From positions 1 to 64,000 of the forward strand of contig CAZFGB010000044.1 in the NCBI GenBank assembly GCA_964518405.1: a DNA stretch of 64,000 bases, given 5' to 3'. The DNA is from VXNE01 sp964518405. Lineage in GTDB: Bacteria; Pseudomonadota; Gammaproteobacteria; Pseudomonadales; Azotimanducaceae. Under the pieces are notes generated by a model that worked only from the letters and a program-made list of their open reading frames with translations, was not told the origin of the DNA and made no database searches. Position numbers and translations under genes: made by a program. This document shows, piece by piece, positions 32,738-41,427 of the stretch (its first letter is position 1; each line of letters begins with the position of its first letter).

Positions 32738-33724
32738 ATGGCAGAAGCAGCCCTCAATCACGACTTCGGTCTCGAGCGCGCTTGGGACAAGATCTGCGAG
32801 CTCGGCCTGCAGCAGAACGTGGCGGAACTCAACGCCTACGGCTACACGATCGTTCCGCCCGAGATCGCGAGCCCGGACGGTTTCATCGAGCGGTTGCTCG
32901 AGGTGTGTCTCGATGTCTCGGAGCGGCGCCACGGCGTGCGGCCGGACCTCGAGACTGGTTACACGCACGAAGATCTGGAGCGGTCCGAGGCGGAGTACCG
33001 CTACACGGGACACCGGTATCGCCCGGGCGGGCCGCTTGGTGACGTGTTCCATTCGCTCTTGCTCGAGGACGAGGTGTTCGAACAGGTGCTGGTGAACCGG
33101 GTTCGGCTGGCCTTGGTGACCCACCTGCTCGGCTATAACGCCGTGATGTCGGGTATCGGCTGCTGGATCAAGGGGCCGACCAACGCCATGCTCGCACTGC
33201 ATGCCGACAACCCGCTGCCGTCACCCTTCCCGTCGCAGTGCATGGGGTGCCAGAGCACTTTCTGGCTGACCGATTTCAATCGGGAGAACGGCTCGACCGC
33301 GGTTGTGCCCGGTAGTCACAAGCTGCTGCGCCAGCCGCTCGGGGAGGAGAAGATCATCCCGGCCAAACCCGGCGATCCCGGCAACCCCGATGCGATTCCG
33401 CTGGAAGGCAAGGCCGGGTCCCTGCTCATTCATCATCCCTGCCTCTGGCACGGCGCATACAACCGCACCGCGCCGGGGCTGCGCGTCAGCGTGACGTGTT
33501 TCATGACGCGGCCGTTCATCCGCACCGGAGAAGACTACACCGGCAAGATCCCGCAGGAAGTGCTCGACCGTCACGGACCGCGATTCGCGATCCTGACCCA
33601 GCAGGGCATCAAGGCTGGCTACTCGAGCTGGGACGAAGAAAGGGCCATGGTCGAATATGCCGAGAAGCACATCTCCGCGTATGCGAAGGAGTTTGGGGAA
33701 GGCTACCGGCCGAACGAGTCGTGA
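32738..33724 (+). CDS. Phytanoyl-CoA dioxygenase-family protein
   Basis: A 328-residue Fe(II)/2-oxoglutarate-dependent oxygenase fold. The His-x-Asp pair is in LALHADNPLP and the distal His in PCLWHGAYNRTAPGLRVS, with the Arg for 2-oxoglutarate close behind; NGSTAVVPGSHKLLR is the conserved central strand. A strong GGGGAGGA site precedes the ATG at 32738. It lies 32 bp after the end of the alpha-subunit frame. Substrate unknown; the family acts on many hydrophobic or halogenated substrates. It converges with the amidohydrolase gene. Confidence 0.88.
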   Translation: MAEAALNHDFGLERAWDKICELGLQQNVAELNAYGYTIVPPEIASPDGFIERLLEVCLDVSERRHGVRPDLETGYTHEDLERSEAEYRYTGHRYRPGGPLGDVFHSLLLEDEVFEQVLVNRVRLALVTHLLGYNAVMSGIGCWIKGPTNAMLALHADNPLPSPFPSQCMGCQSTFWLTDFNRENGSTAVVPGSHKLLRQPLGEEKIIPAKPGDPGNPDAIPLEGKAGSLLIHHPCLWHGAYNRTAPGLRVSVTCFMTRPFIRTGEDYTGKIPQEVLDRHGPRFAILTQQGIKAGYSSWDEERAMVEYAEKHISAYAKEFGEGYRPNES

Positions 33725-33729
33725 GTTTT

Positions 33730-33748
33730 GCGGCGTGACTTGCGCCGC
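33730..33748. terminator. Possible bidirectional hairpin between convergent genes
   Basis: GCGGCG-TGACTTG-CGCCGC forms a 6-bp perfect stem in the 47-bp gap between two convergent genes. It has no T-run on its 3' side in either direction, so termination is only suggested by position. Confidence 0.3.
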
Positions 33749-33771
33749 CGTCAGGATAGAAACTTGGCCGG

Positions 33772-34758
33772 TCAGTCGAGCGCTGCGACCCGGTATACGC
33801 GTGCGGCTGTACCACCGAAGATCGCGGTCTTCTCAGACTCGCTCAAGCCCGCGCGTGCGGCAATGCGCTTGAACGTGTTCCACAGCGTTCGGTAAGACAC
33901 GCACTCCTTGTCGACCGGGAAGTTGCTCTCGAACATGCATCGGTCGGGTCCGAAAGCCTCGATGGCGTGGATGTAATACCTGTAGAGCGACTCGCAGAGT
34001 TCTTCTGATCCGATCGGGTGCTCGCGTCGATGCATGTGAAACGGCGGCAGCCAGTCTCCGGCCGCCTGCTGCGCGCCGCCGACTTTCAGCACCGTGTTGG
34101 AACAGCGCGCGACCGCGTCGATGCACCGCTGCCAGTTCGCGAACTCGTCGGCACTCGCATCGGGATCGATCTTCCCGCCGAGGTGGTTGACGATGAGGGT
34201 TACGCCCGGGTATCGATCGGCCAGCTTCGCGAGGTCGGGCAGGCGGGTGTAGTCGAACGAGAAGTTGTCGAACGTCAGGTCAAGTTTGGCGAGCACATTG
34301 AAACTCTCGATGAACCTGGCGTCGTCGAGATCGAACGCGCTCCGGATGCCGCGGAAGAGACCCCTACCCGCTTCGAGGTGCCCGACCAGGACTTCTTCGA
34401 CCCCCGCGCCCAGCTTCATGTAGGCGTGACTGATGATCGCCCCTATAGTGGCCTTGTCCGTCGCTTGCGCGCTCTGCTCGGCGACGGCGGCGATGAACGC
34501 ACTCTCTCCGATGGGCTTCAGGTGTTCCGGCCCATCTTGACGGTAGCCGGATCGGGCGTCGATGAAGACCGTCTGTTCCACGTTGTGGCCGGAACCCGTA
34601 TCCGCCCAGAGGTCCTCCAGGTCATACGTGCCCCACGGCGACGGAACCCGCCAGAGATGATGATGCGGATCGATGATCGGCAGTTCGGGTTCGAGGACCG
34701 TTTCGGGCGTCTCCCGAGCGAGCCAACGCATCTTTTCGTCGTTGTCGGGATGCGTCAT
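33772..34758 (-). CDS. Amidohydrolase-2 family protein (TIM-barrel)
   Basis: A 328-residue metal-dependent hydrolase. It starts with the LPIIDPHHHLW motif (HxH ligands), has a central LIVNHLGGKID and ends with RCMFESNFPVDKECV, where the Asp is typical. The pattern is of the L-fuconolactonase/4-sulfomuconolactonase-like branch, so a lactone or decarboxylation substrate is likely but not certain. AAAGGAA precedes the ATG. Beside the aldolase gene it may belong to an aromatic or sugar-acid degradation route. Confidence 0.82.
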   Translation of the reverse strand: MTHPDNDEKMRWLARETPETVLEPELPIIDPHHHLWRVPSPWGTYDLEDLWADTGSGHNVEQTVFIDARSGYRQDGPEHLKPIGESAFIAAVAEQSAQATDKATIGAIISHAYMKLGAGVEEVLVGHLEAGRGLFRGIRSAFDLDDARFIESFNVLAKLDLTFDNFSFDYTRLPDLAKLADRYPGVTLIVNHLGGKIDPDASADEFANWQRCIDAVARCSNTVLKVGGAQQAAGDWLPPFHMHRREHPIGSEELCESLYRYYIHAIEAFGPDRCMFESNFPVDKECVSYRTLWNTFKRIAARAGLSESEKTAIFGGTAARVYRVAALD

Positions 34759-34849
34759 GACGAGTTCCTTTTGTCGTTTGCTCCGGAGCCGGAGGCCTAG
34801 GAGGGTGCGCCGTAGAACGGCACGTCAGTGCCGATCAAGGCGCAGCATC

Positions 34850-34917
34850 GTAGGTGGGCTTGGGCGGGGGTGGAAGACGGCACGCCCGAAGGGCTGACGG
34901 ATTTCATTGCGCTAGCG
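34850..34917 (+). repeat. Dispersed repeat family 1, copy B
   Basis: Begins GTAGGTGGGCTTGGGCGGGG and ends GACGGATTTCATTGCGCTAG. It aligns with copy A at 27-87 over about 60 bases. It occupies the gap upstream of the amidohydrolase gene, and its last bases overlap the stop codon of the leftward aldolase gene. Confidence 0.6.
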
Positions 34918-35793
34918 CCTGGCGCCGGCAGCGAGTGCGGCGGTACGCACGGCCTCGTTCTGCGCGCTCAAGCCCCCGTTGGCGCCGCCGAAGCTGATGA
35001 TCTGGTAACCCTGCTCCATTCTCTCCGCCACGTTGGCCGCGCCCACGGTCCCGCCGACTGGGATAGAGCGCGCCTTGCAGACTTCGATGATTTCCGCCAT
35101 CGCGGCGTCGACATCGGGATGCGAAGGGTCCGGCACACCGAGGGAGTTGCTGAGATCCTGCGCGGCGCCGAGGTAGAAGCCCCCGACGCCGGGGACCTGG
35201 GCGACCGCATCGGCGTTCTTCACCCCTTCCACCGTCTCGATCATGGGCCAGAACAGCAGATCGCCCTCGGGATTGAGCGGCCAGAGGTCGGCGCGCCGCC
35301 GGTACTCGGCCCCGGAAATGCCCCAGAACCACGGGCCCGCGCCAGCGGTGCCGCGGACTCCTCGCGGGTTCGGGGTCTTCGAGTTCCTGGCCGGCATGTA
35401 CCGCATCGTGCGCACGATGTTCTCCGCCTGCTCCGCCGTCTCGACGTTGTTGATGAGGATGCCCATGAGACCGAGATCGAGCGCGTGCTTGACGACCCAC
35501 TGGGCCTCTTCGCTCGCGTAGGGGGCGAACCGCGCGAACACGGCGGGATGCGCCTGCGCATTTTCGCGCTCGAGAATGCCGGCCTTGTCCGTCATGCCGG
35601 ACAGGAAGATCTCCAATTGATCGAACCGCATGGCGCCGTGTTCCATGTCGAGGTACACGAAGTCGATGTCGGGATCGCGCGCCAATGAACGCGCGTTCTG
35701 CAGCGAGAAGTCCGAGGTGCTCACGCCGAAGACGTGCTTGCCTTCGGACAGCTTTTCGATGACGGGATTGAGATGCAGGTACCGCTGCTCCAT
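34912..35793 (-). CDS. HpcH/HpaI aldolase-family protein
   Basis: A 293-residue class II aldolase-like TIM barrel. Markers are DFVYLDMEHGAMRFDQLEIF with the metal-binding Glu/His, VKHALDLGLMGILINNVETA, FWPMIETVEGVKNADAV with the second metal Glu, and GVGGFYLGAAQDLSNSLG. It should cleave a 4-hydroxy-2-oxoacid-type substrate to pyruvate and an aldehyde. The last codons lie in a dispersed repeat. It is 153 bp downstream of the amidohydrolase gene on the same strand. Confidence 0.87.
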   Translation of the reverse strand: MEQRYLHLNPVIEKLSEGKHVFGVSTSDFSLQNARSLARDPDIDFVYLDMEHGAMRFDQLEIFLSGMTDKAGILERENAQAHPAVFARFAPYASEEAQWVVKHALDLGLMGILINNVETAEQAENIVRTMRYMPARNSKTPNPRGVRGTAGAGPWFWGISGAEYRRRADLWPLNPEGDLLFWPMIETVEGVKNADAVAQVPGVGGFYLGAAQDLSNSLGVPDPSHPDVDAAMAEIIEVCKARSIPVGGTVGAANVAERMEQGYQIISFGGANGGLSAQNEAVRTAALAAGARR

Positions 35794-35814
35794 TTTTTGC
35801 GCCCGAACCCCGAG

Positions 35815-37617
35815 CTATTTCAGGTTGCCTTCCATGTAGAGCATCAGTTCCAGCATCCGGTCGAGAAGGCCCTGCGACGATGATCCTGGGAAATTGCGAA
35901 TCACGAGTTCCTTGACGAAGAGCCGCGCGATGTAGCGCAGCTGGGAAGCGCGGGTCTGGGAAGCGAAGACGAAGTCGCGATGACCGTTGTTGATAACGAT
36001 CAGTTCGCGGTCGACCTCGTAGCGCGAACGCCATAACTGGCCAGGCGCGTTCTCGTAGGTGTAGCCCGGCAGTCCCTGGCGCGCGGGCGACCCGTCGCGA
36101 CTGGCGACGAGCGAGTCCGTGACGGTAATGAGCGCCTTCGCTTCGCACACGACATCCCGCTGCGTGGCGACGAGCTTCAAGGTCACGAGGCCGGGTTCTT
36201 GGGGGGCCTCAAAATCGACGATCTCAGTATGAGGATCGGCCAGGGCGCCGCCGCCCTCGACGATTGTCCAGGCGAAAACGACGCCTTCGTCCACCTGTCT
36301 GCCCGCGCGGTCCCGGCAGACAGCTCGCAGTGTCCGACTGGTGCCAACCTGCGCGACCGAGGACGCGGGCGATATGCGTACGCTGTACAGCGGACCCGCG
36401 ATATCGAAGAACTCTTGCTTCGGCGCTGACTCGTCATCCGCGTCCGGGACGTCGTCAGCCGCCACTTCGCGTTGCCGCGCGGTCGGCTCCAGAGCGGGAC
36501 CGGTGGAAGTTTCGGGCCGGCGCCCCGGCGCGTTTCGATGCACCTCGAACCAATCGTACTCCTCCGCCGGCAACGCCAGCAGCGCCTCGCGAAACGCGCG
36601 CCGAATCGACTTGAGCGTCCGTTCGCTCGCACGCCCTTCCTCCGCTCGCTTGAGGTCACCGATCAAGGCATCGAGCTGATCCCGAATGGACTCGATGCCT
36701 TCGTGCAGCGCCGCATAGGCCTCGTCGCGGATGACTCCGGTGCGCGTTCCGGGCGTGAGATGGATAAACGGCGCATCGACCACGCCATCGATGTACCCGC
36801 TGCCCCACGGACCGTCTTGGAACCCATCGAGAGCGGTCATTTCGGCGACTCGCGTGCCGTTTCGGTAAAGCGACACGCCGCGTTCGGGCGATGGATCGTC
36901 GAGGTAGAGTTCAAGCCTGATTTCGCCGAAGCGGGTCACGGGGTTGTTGAGTTCGTGAATGAGCCGCCCGTCGAATTCTCGCGGCGTCACCTTGTAGGAC
37001 TTTCGGGCGGTGCGGTCGCTGATACGCACGCAGACGTTGGTTTGCCGAATGCGGTCCCGCAGTTCGGAGGCCAGGTACCAATTGAGCTTCTCGCCGCTGA
37101 ACTGGCGGACACCCGGCAGCAGGGGCCGGATGTCCAGCGTGGCGCCCGCTTCCGCCAGCAAGGCGCGGCTGACCCTGACGGAGTAGCCCTCGCCGGCACG
37201 TTGCATGGCCATCTCGTGCACGGAACCGTCCGCTGCCGCCGAGCGAAGCTTGAGACTCTCGCCGAGAGTCCAGAAACTCAGCAGGCCGATCCCGAATTCG
37301 CCCTGGATGCTCCGCGCGCCGTTCCTCTTTAGGCGTTTCTTGATCGAGTCGCAGATGTGGGTTGCGACGTAGCGGAAGTCCGGCACGCCGGTCTCATCGA
37401 GACGAATCCCTTCGCCATCGTCGATGACTTTCAGGAACGGCTCGCCCCTTTCGCGCCCGCGGACGATCTGGATGTTCCTCGCTCCGGCGTCGATGCTGTT
37501 CTCGACGAACTCCGCAACTGCCTTCAGCGGGTTGTCCTGGGATTGCGCGATGATGCTGATCGCAGACCAGTGATCTCCGATCCGGAGCTTGCCTCGGGCG
37601 CTTCTTCTTTGAGCCAT
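35815..37617 (-). CDS. GHKL-family ATPase (MutL/MORC/Hsp90-like) with C-terminal Ig-like region
   Basis: A 600-residue protein. The Bergerat ATP fold has all motifs: N-box AVAEFVENSIDAGA with catalytic Glu and Mg-binding Asn, VIDDGEGI and IQGEFGIGLLSFWTLGESL. A transducer-like domain follows (to about residue 330), then a linker rich in Glu, Pro and Thr (370-420), and an Ig/Big-like beta domain (about 425-520). The last 80 residues (RYIARLFVKELVIRNFPG) are helical. There is no endonuclease or mismatch-repair C-terminus, so it is not MutL itself. Related prokaryotic GHKL proteins occur in DNA-defence loci, but no partner gene is adjacent here. Start is the ATG at 37617. Confidence 0.75.
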   Translation of the reverse strand: MAQRRSARGKLRIGDHWSAISIIAQSQDNPLKAVAEFVENSIDAGARNIQIVRGRERGEPFLKVIDDGEGIRLDETGVPDFRYVATHICDSIKKRLKRNGARSIQGEFGIGLLSFWTLGESLKLRSAAADGSVHEMAMQRAGEGYSVRVSRALLAEAGATLDIRPLLPGVRQFSGEKLNWYLASELRDRIRQTNVCVRISDRTARKSYKVTPREFDGRLIHELNNPVTRFGEIRLELYLDDPSPERGVSLYRNGTRVAEMTALDGFQDGPWGSGYIDGVVDAPFIHLTPGTRTGVIRDEAYAALHEGIESIRDQLDALIGDLKRAEEGRASERTLKSIRRAFREALLALPAEEYDWFEVHRNAPGRRPETSTGPALEPTARQREVAADDVPDADDESAPKQEFFDIAGPLYSVRISPASSVAQVGTSRTLRAVCRDRAGRQVDEGVVFAWTIVEGGGALADPHTEIVDFEAPQEPGLVTLKLVATQRDVVCEAKALITVTDSLVASRDGSPARQGLPGYTYENAPGQLWRSRYEVDRELIVINNGHRDFVFASQTRASQLRYIARLFVKELVIRNFPGSSSQGLLDRMLELMLYMEGNLK

Positions 37618-37742
37618 GGACAATCGAGCAGCAAGACGTACGAGAACTCCCAAGCATTGCGGCGCGACGGCTCAAGGTCAAATCAAAACCGGCGGGCTGC
37701 GTGAAGGTGCTTGCGGGCTTGGGCGCGAGCGAACGCTGGGGC

Positions 37743-39101
37743 TTACGCTTTCCTGAACCGCCAACCGTACATCATGCGCCCATAGTAGTTGAACCACTTG
37801 CGGGCTTCGTGATCCTGGAACGGGTAGTCCGCTCCCATCTGCCTGGCCGTCACGAGGCCGGTCACGAAACAGGTTTCCTGGCTGTTGATGAGCGTGTGGG
37901 CGCCGCAGTGCCGCGTTCGCCGCTTGCCTTGAACGAAACGGAACAAGTGGATTAGGAACGCCACGTGGCGAACATCGTGGACGATGTGCTGAAACCACCA
38001 CTTCTTGACGATCTTCGCTTCGTCGATGCGGCTGATCGGGTTGTAGGTGACGAGGCAGGGCTTGTCGGACCGATGCGCCCAAGGCTGCTGATTGTGCATG
38101 ATGTAGGTGATTTCGTAGTTGTCCGGTCGCGTGCCGTACTGCTCGATGTGATTGCTTCGCGTGGCGAGCGCCTTGACGTCGCTGTCCGGAAGAACCGAGG
38201 CGTCGGAATGGACAACCGTATGGTTGTGCAGCTCGCTCTCGTAGCGGATCGAAGAAAGCAGGAATCTCTCGAGGAAGGTCGGCTTGTCCAGCATCATCAG
38301 CGTCTGATTCGCGTTGCATGCGAACACCACCTCATCGAACGTCTCTCTCCGTCCCGTCTCGTCCTCCACGACCACCGCGGAAGGGCCCCGGCGAACTTTC
38401 CGAACCGGGCGGTCGATGTAAATCCTGTCCTGAAAGGCGGCTGACAGTTTCCGGTAAATGTTCCGCGTGCCCTGGTCCCAGGTCTGCATGGACGTTGCGG
38501 TCTCTATGTCGAAGAACTCCAGGTACCGGGCGAACAGGGCCGCGGGCATGTCGAACACGTTCGTCGCCATCAGGAAGTTGACGAACATCGGCTTCAAGAT
38601 CTTGTACCTGAAATCTCCGGAGAACCCGCCGAGGTTCAACACGGTTCCCATGCTGATGTAGTTGAAGGGATTGATGGCATTGAGCAGCTTGGACCTTGAT
38701 CGGGTCAGCCCGCCAAACCACTTCATGCGTCTTAAGGTTCGCTGGAACTTCCTGATTTCCGGCTGCAACTGCCTGCGGACATCGGAGTCGAAATCGTGGG
38801 CGTAGACGCCGCCGCGATAGTTCACGCTGTAACTGAACCTGGTATCGATCAGTTCGATGCCGTGCTGCCGCATGACAAGCAGAATGTGGTGGTAGACCGA
38901 GGGGATGCATGCGGTGACGGAAATATCGAACGGGATTGAGGTGCCGTCGTCCTGCGGCATGTCGGCGGTAATGGCGTTGCCGCCTACCTGAGACTGCGCT
39001 TCGAACAGCCGGAAATCGAACCGGTCCGGGTGCTGGTGGAGCGCCCAGGCCGCTCCCAATCCGGAAACGCCTCCACCGATGATGGCTACCCTGGCTGGCA
39101 T
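37743..39101 (-). CDS. FAD-dependent amine-oxidase-like oxidoreductase (COG2907 type)
   Basis: A 452-residue flavoprotein. The dinucleotide motif RVAIIGGGVSGLGAAWAL starts the protein, followed by FEAQSQVGGNA. GRRETFDEVVFACNANQTL is the second FAD-contact block. The overall order matches the COG2907 oxidoreductases, often found with DUF1365 and cyclopropane-fatty-acid synthase genes in lipid-modifying clusters. Those partners are not present here. Function in the cell is unknown. It is divergent from the LLM gene 233 bp away. Confidence 0.83.
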   Translation of the reverse strand: MPARVAIIGGGVSGLGAAWALHQHPDRFDFRLFEAQSQVGGNAITADMPQDDGTSIPFDISVTACIPSVYHHILLVMRQHGIELIDTRFSYSVNYRGGVYAHDFDSDVRRQLQPEIRKFQRTLRRMKWFGGLTRSRSKLLNAINPFNYISMGTVLNLGGFSGDFRYKILKPMFVNFLMATNVFDMPAALFARYLEFFDIETATSMQTWDQGTRNIYRKLSAAFQDRIYIDRPVRKVRRGPSAVVVEDETGRRETFDEVVFACNANQTLMMLDKPTFLERFLLSSIRYESELHNHTVVHSDASVLPDSDVKALATRSNHIEQYGTRPDNYEITYIMHNQQPWAHRSDKPCLVTYNPISRIDEAKIVKKWWFQHIVHDVRHVAFLIHLFRFVQGKRRTRHCGAHTLINSQETCFVTGLVTARQMGADYPFQDHEARKWFNYYGRMMYGWRFRKA

Positions 39102-39334
39102 CGCCCCGCCCCGATTCGCTGACGGTTCTCACCTTATCACCGTCGGCGGCCGCTCGGGTTGGCGTGATCTGCGGACAAAACGGGCGGCTGGAGCGCATCC
39201 CGGTTCAGCCTGCTCTCCCGGCGCCAGACGACTGCCGCCACGCGACCGTCTACGTTGAGAACGAGCGAATCGCGGGTTAGGCTCGACGCTGCACAGGCAA
39301 CCGCCTGACAGCCCTGCACATGAGAGGAAGAAAC

Positions 39335-40447
39335 ATGCAACTTGGAATGTTCGCCATGCCGCTCCATCCGCCCGACCGTCTGCTCGCGGATACTCTCGAC
39401 GAGGACCGGCAAGCGGTGCTGCTGGCCGACGGGCTGGGTTTCTCCGAGGCGTGGTTCGGCGAGCACTTTTCGTCGACCGCCGAGCCGATCGCCTCCCCGC
39501 TGGCATTCTTCTCGAGCCTTGTGCATCAGACCCGGCAGATCAACTTTGCGACCGGCGTGCTGAACCTGCCGCAGTCACATCCCGCGATGGTCGCCGCCCA
39601 GGTGGCGCAGTTCGATCACCTGTCGCGCGGGCGCTACCTCCTCGGCATCGGCCCGGGCGGCCTCGGCAGCGACTTCGAGTTGCTGGGAATCGGCGACAAG
39701 GATACGCGCTCCGAGATGATGCTGGAGTCCATCGAGGCCATGCAGCAGATCTGGGCGCAGGACGCGCCCTACTCGATCCCGGGCAAATACTGGAACGTCA
39801 ACATCACCGACTTTCGCTTCGACGGTCTCGGCATCGGCGAGATGCTGAAGCCGTACCAGCATCCGCATCCGCAGATCTGCCTGTCCATCATCACGCCATA
39901 CTCGCCCAGCGCGAAGATGGCCGGGACGCGGGGCTGGCATCCGGTCTCCGCCAACTTCATCCAGGCGCGTTACATCCGCAGCCACTGGGAAGCGTACGCG
40001 GAAGGCGTCGAGAGCATCGGCGAACGGCCGGACCCGGCGAACTGGCGCATCGCGCGCTCGATTCTCGTGACGGACAGCGATTCCGAAGCCGATGAGCATC
40101 TCTCGAATCCGGACTGCGGGCTGCATTTCTATTTCCGCTATTTCAGGCGCATGTATCTCAACCGGGGCTCGATGGAGATGTTGAAGCCCGATGTCGACAT
40201 GCCCGACGAGGAAGCCACCGAAGAGGTGGTGGCCAAGTCGATGGTGACCTGGGGATCGCCTTCGACGGTGCTCGATGAGCTCGTCGATCTCCATTCGCAA
40301 TGGGGCGACTTCGGAACGCTCCTGATGGTTGGCCACGACTGGGACAACGTGGAGTTGTGGCGGCGGTCCATGACGCTGCTCGCCAACGAGGTCATGCCGC
40401 GGTTCCGCCAGCATGTGGAAGCAACTCCCGCCGCCGCGTCGATGTGA
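39335..40447 (+). CDS. LLM-class flavin monooxygenase-like protein (4 of 4)
   Basis: A 370-residue luciferase-like protein. MQLGMFAMPLHPP at the start, then GFSEAWFGEHFSS, INFATGVLNLPQSHPAMVAA, FDHLSRGRYLLGIGPGGLGS and a C-terminal WGSPSTVLDELVDLH. The long form with PYSPSAKMAGTRGWHPVSAN resembles monooxygenases of the limonene/alkanal group more than F420 enzymes. GAGGAAG lies just before the ATG at 39335. Substrate unknown. Confidence 0.83.
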   Translation: MQLGMFAMPLHPPDRLLADTLDEDRQAVLLADGLGFSEAWFGEHFSSTAEPIASPLAFFSSLVHQTRQINFATGVLNLPQSHPAMVAAQVAQFDHLSRGRYLLGIGPGGLGSDFELLGIGDKDTRSEMMLESIEAMQQIWAQDAPYSIPGKYWNVNITDFRFDGLGIGEMLKPYQHPHPQICLSIITPYSPSAKMAGTRGWHPVSANFIQARYIRSHWEAYAEGVESIGERPDPANWRIARSILVTDSDSEADEHLSNPDCGLHFYFRYFRRMYLNRGSMEMLKPDVDMPDEEATEEVVAKSMVTWGSPSTVLDELVDLHSQWGDFGTLLMVGHDWDNVELWRRSMTLLANEVMPRFRQHVEATPAAASM

Positions 40448-40487
40448 GGAGTCAGCGGGGAAACGCTCTAGGATCTCCCGCCTGGCC

Positions 40488-41194
40488 TCAGGGACGCTGC
40501 GCGGTGAGGCTGGGTGGAGGGCTTTCGGGTCTCTCTGGCCAGCATGACTCCGTATCGGGACCGGATCCCTTCACCTGGCATGAGAACTCGCCTTTTTTGC
40601 CGGCGACCGTGTGTTTCTCGATGATGGGACTAATGATCTCGTTCCATCGGTCCGAAGCGTGGCGCCAGGTTCCTTCGCTGAAATGCGTGAGGATGTAGTT
40701 TTGGTGCGGATAGTAGATGTAGCCGGCACGCCCGTCGGGCTCCATTCCGTACAACACGAAGAAGGCGTGCTTCGACTCTGGCGTCCATCCGACCCGAAAC
40801 TTCGCCTCGATGCGTTGAAGATCGTTGGGGAGATCTTCGACGACGCCGGCGTCCCAGTCCGCGACACTTTTCTCCGATCCGTCCGGGCGCATGAAGTCAG
40901 TCATGTTGGTGCCGGGCCCCACCCAGAAACTCAATCGTTCGAGGATCGATGGATCGGCTGTTCCGGGCTATCGCCTTGATGCTCGATCCAGGGGCTCCCT
41001 ATGGTGATGTTGTTGCGGCGGCCCGCCAAGAGACGCAACCTCTCGAAGGCGGATGGATCGGCGATCTCAATGGGCCGTTCCAGGCCATCGCCGCGAAGCT
41101 CGATGGCGAAAACCGCTCCCCAGCCACCGGCCATGGCTGATTGGCTGGAGCAAGCGAGGAACATGGAGATGAAGAGAGTCGAAAGCCGTTTCAT
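40488..41194 (-). pseudogene. Frameshifted secreted protein of unknown function
   Basis: Upstream part: MKRLSTLFISMFLACSSQSA with signal cleavage near AMA-GG, then a mature region including IEIADPSAFERLRLLAG. After SPEQPI (about 40952) the frame runs to a stop, while the next frame carries on with ADPSILERLSFWVGPGTN and a well-formed C-terminal region (HAFFVLYGMEPDGRAGYIYY). The two frames contain related DPS..ERL segments, so the intact protein would have two similar repeats. A single-base indel explains the split. No family recognised. It may be two short CDS, 40931-41194 and 40488-40934. Confidence 0.55.
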
Positions 41195-41427
41195 GGCGCC
41201 TCGCTCCCCAGAGGGATGATGTTTCCTCTGTCGCAGTCTTCTCCGGCGTGAGGTGTAGTGCAAGCTGCGGTCATGCTCCCAGCTTTCACGCAGGCGAATC
41301 GGCCGCCGTTAGTTGCCCAGAAGGTGCGCGTAGGTCTTCCGCTCCTGCGGCGGCCATGTGCCCGTCAGCGAGTCGTGCATGACCCTTACCGCTTTCATGC
41401 CGCAGTCTCGATTTTGATCCCAGTCTT

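Noticed and set aside
38318..38581. Plus-strand frames within the FAD oxidoreductase gene
   Set aside because: They are Arg/Pro-rich shadow frames with no ribosome site or family match.
41309..41398. Minus-strand frame MKAVRVMHDSLTGTWPPQER (30 codons) just downstream of argG
   Set aside because: It looks protein-like but is very short, has no clear ribosome site and no recognised family; it may be the tail of a lost gene. It is not listed as a CDS.
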